Below are positions 7,711-9,083 of a stretch of DNA of 9,083 nucleotides, piece after piece; the first letter of the stretch is position 1, and every line of letters begins with the position of its first letter. The notes beneath the pieces were generated by a model, which was given only the letters and a program-made list of their open reading frames with translations, had not been told where the DNA came from and ran no database searches. Source of the stretch: an uncultured Litorilinea sp. Its GTDB lineage: Bacteria > Chloroflexota > Anaerolineae > Caldilineales > Caldilineaceae. The stretch lies in contig CAMPHP010000082.1 of assembly GCA_946885925.1 (NCBI GenBank), forward strand, positions 1 through 9,083. Reading direction: 5' to 3'. A program made the position numbers and the translations under genes.

Positions 7711-8499
7711 ATGAAGATTTCATCAGAAAAGCGCCACTTGCATAATTATTTCCTGTTGGCGGCCCTTGTACTTGCTCAACTGGCTGGATTCGTTGCACTG
7801 CCACGACCAGCCGCCGCGGCAATTAGTGCTGACCCCAGCGAAGAAATCGTTTACATCGACAACGGTGGAATCATCCGCGTCTTGGATACCCAAGGCCCCG
7901 ATCCCCGCGTCGAGTGGTTCAGCCCTTCCGGCGGATGGGATGACGCGGTGTTGGGTGATGTAAATGATGACGGTGATCTCGAGATCATCGCCATGAATCG
8001 CGATGGTGACTTTGTCAACGTGGCGGTTTTCGACCCCGTGGTCGCTCAAGGTGCAACAGACCCCACCAAGAAGATCAACGGCATTCCCTGGGACACCTAC
8101 TACGAAACTCGTGTGGAAGGGAACGGTCAATTCATCATTGCCGGTAACTTTGATCCCGGTATCCCAGGAGATGAATTTCTGTTAGGGTTCCATCGCGGGG
8201 ATGATGCCAGTTTTATCCAGATTTACAACGCCAACGGCCTAGGCCCCAACGGCAAGCCCACAGGCCGCGACTGGAAAGTTCATATTGAAAAAGAATTTGT
8301 AGAGCTTTATACCTTTGGCATCGCAGGTCAACTGAGTGGCGACGGTGCAGATGAAGTCGTTCTCTTTGATGACGAGAGCGTTGAAACCAGCATGGACATC
8401 TTCCGCCCCGACAACGACTTTGAGCGCACCGATGGCAAGAGTTCTGATAATGACAGGTACAAAAAGGGGAGCCATCGGACAAATCATCGCCGGAGGTAG
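7711..8499 (+). CDS. Secreted FG-GAP/VCBS-like beta-propeller protein, 5' part before a frameshift
   Basis: This is the first 262 residues of an exported repeat protein. A Sec signal peptide covers about residues 1-37: basic n-region with K and R, hydrophobic FLLAALVLAQLAGFVAL, then PRPAAAA as the likely cleavage region. After it come propeller-type repeats with Asp/Asn-rich, probably calcium-binding turns: GDVNDDGDLEI (82-92), GNFDPGIPGDE (145-155) and GQLSGDGADE (206-215). The family is extracellular and serves adhesion or ligand binding; the ligand is unknown here. ATG 7711 is preferred over the in-frame ATG 7678, because AAGGAG (7696-7701) sits nine nt before it and the signal peptide begins there. 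The repeat pattern stops near residue 252, where the frame enters the basic tail SHRTNHRRR and ends at TAG 8497-8499. The pattern resumes in the +1 frame, so this ORF is a fragment and its last ten residues are not native. Confidence 0.8.
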   Translation: MKISSEKRHLHNYFLLAALVLAQLAGFVALPRPAAAAISADPSEEIVYIDNGGIIRVLDTQGPDPRVEWFSPSGGWDDAVLGDVNDDGDLEIIAMNRDGDFVNVAVFDPVVAQGATDPTKKINGIPWDTYYETRVEGNGQFIIAGNFDPGIPGDEFLLGFHRGDDASFIQIYNANGLGPNGKPTGRDWKVHIEKEFVELYTFGIAGQLSGDGADEVVLFDDESVETSMDIFRPDNDFERTDGKSSDNDRYKKGSHRTNHRRR

Positions 8500-9083
8500 G
8501 GAGGAACTTGCCGTTATTCTCTCTGTCTCTCGTCCGGACAAAGACAGTCTATTTGTCTATGAGATGAACAACGACTTTGAGGTAGACGTAGAGGATAGCT
8601 GGGCCTTTGCCCCGCAACCTGATTGGGTTTTCCTGGCCGACATCACTGGCAATGGTGATGAAGAGGTCTTTTTCCTCCGCAACTTCCCCAATGACCAAGA
8701 AGGCCCGCGCCTGATCATGCGCGATGACTGGGGTAACGACCGCGAGCGCAACGAAGAGTTGATTGAATGGGCGCTCATGGAGGGTGGCGACCGCAACGAA
8801 TTCCGGCGCGGAGCGGGTGGCGATGTTGATGGTGACGGCAAGGATGAAATTGTCATTATTCGAGATGACCGTATCCGTATTTTCCACCGTCCAGAGAATG
8901 GTGAGGAACGAGAATCCGACTATGATGACCATGATCTCGATACCAATCGTGACACCATTGTCATTGGCGATCTCGACACCAACGGCTTTGTCGAAGGCCC
9001 GACCCTTGCCACAGACAAGACCATGATCGACGCCACGGTTGCCGCAGGCACAGTGAGCGGTGAATACACCATTGCCGTTACGA
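8450..9083 (+). CDS. Continuation of the propeller protein in the +1 frame, cut by the window edge
   Basis: This reading frame is open from upstream of 8450 to the last base of the window and carries on the repeats of the preceding fragment. Repeat-type turns are IGQIIAGGREE (about 8474-8506), LADITGNGDEEV, GGDVDGDGKDEIVII and IGDLDTNGF. The sequence then changes to ATVAAGTVSGEYTIAV, which may open a second, Ig-like or adhesion domain. There is no ribosome site at the first ATG (8450) and no signal peptide, so it is not a separate gene; native homology starts near 8468. Joined to the first part, the protein is at least about 455 aa. A single extra base in the AAAAAGGGG run at 8461-8469 explains the break: removing one base gives YKKGAIGQIIAGG. 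Whether this is a real pseudogene or a sequencing error cannot be told from the sequence. The 3' end is missing. Confidence 0.75.
   Translation, partial: MTGTKRGAIGQIIAGGREELAVILSVSRPDKDSLFVYEMNNDFEVDVEDSWAFAPQPDWVFLADITGNGDEEVFFLRNFPNDQEGPRLIMRDDWGNDRERNEELIEWALMEGGDRNEFRRGAGGDVDGDGKDEIVIIRDDRIRIFHRPENGEERESDYDDHDLDTNRDTIVIGDLDTNGFVEGPTLATDKTMIDATVAAGTVSGEYTIAVT

Noticed and set aside
8455..8475. Programmed -1 ribosomal frameshift at AAAAAGGGG
   Set aside because: A -1 slip leads to a frame without propeller repeats; the continuing repeats are in the +1 frame, and the run is short for transcriptional slippage.
8549..8932. 127-aa minus-strand ORF
   Set aside because: It is antisense to the propeller continuation, which shows clear repeat turns, and it has no ribosome site or family match.

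Overview
The window looks like an ordinary bacterial chromosome segment of roughly 50% GC, densely coded, with genes on both strands. There is no transposase, phage, tRNA, rRNA or CRISPR gene in it. The malate dehydrogenase is of the Thermus/cytosolic type, the polyphosphate kinase has a long N-terminal tail, and there is a secreted FG-GAP/VCBS-like propeller protein. Together these suggest a Chloroflexota-like organism with moderate GC, but this is an impression from protein style and not a database result.

Layout, left to right. (1) 115-1329 (+) encodes a PatB/MalY-type PLP-dependent C-S lyase. (2) It converges, with overlapping stop codons, on a two-gene minus-strand operon that reads from right to left: a CPBP (CAAX-like) intramembrane protease at 3653-2610, followed 21 nt later by an MdtG-like MFS drug exporter at 2588-1326. 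(3) A 331-bp divergent intergenic region (3654-3984) holds a perfect 12-bp tandem repeat, promoter-like boxes on both strands, and an array of about seven 15-bp units just upstream of ppk. (4) 3985-6267 (+) encodes polyphosphate kinase 1. (5) A 13-bp-arm hairpin at 6368-6402 separates ppk from the convergent malate dehydrogenase gene, which runs from 7425 down to 6442 on the minus strand. (6) A 285-bp divergent spacer carries a good sigma70-like, extended -10 promoter. (7) From 7711 to the right edge lies a secreted propeller protein gene whose frame is broken at an A5G4 run near 8461-8469. The propeller repeats continue in the +1 frame to the end of the window, where the gene is cut off.

The genes do not form one pathway. 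They cover sulfur amino-acid metabolism, efflux and membrane proteolysis, polyphosphate storage, TCA-cycle metabolism and a surface or secreted protein. I see no convincing undescribed multi-gene system. The observations most worth a second look are the repeat-rich ppk leader and the frameshifted propeller gene.
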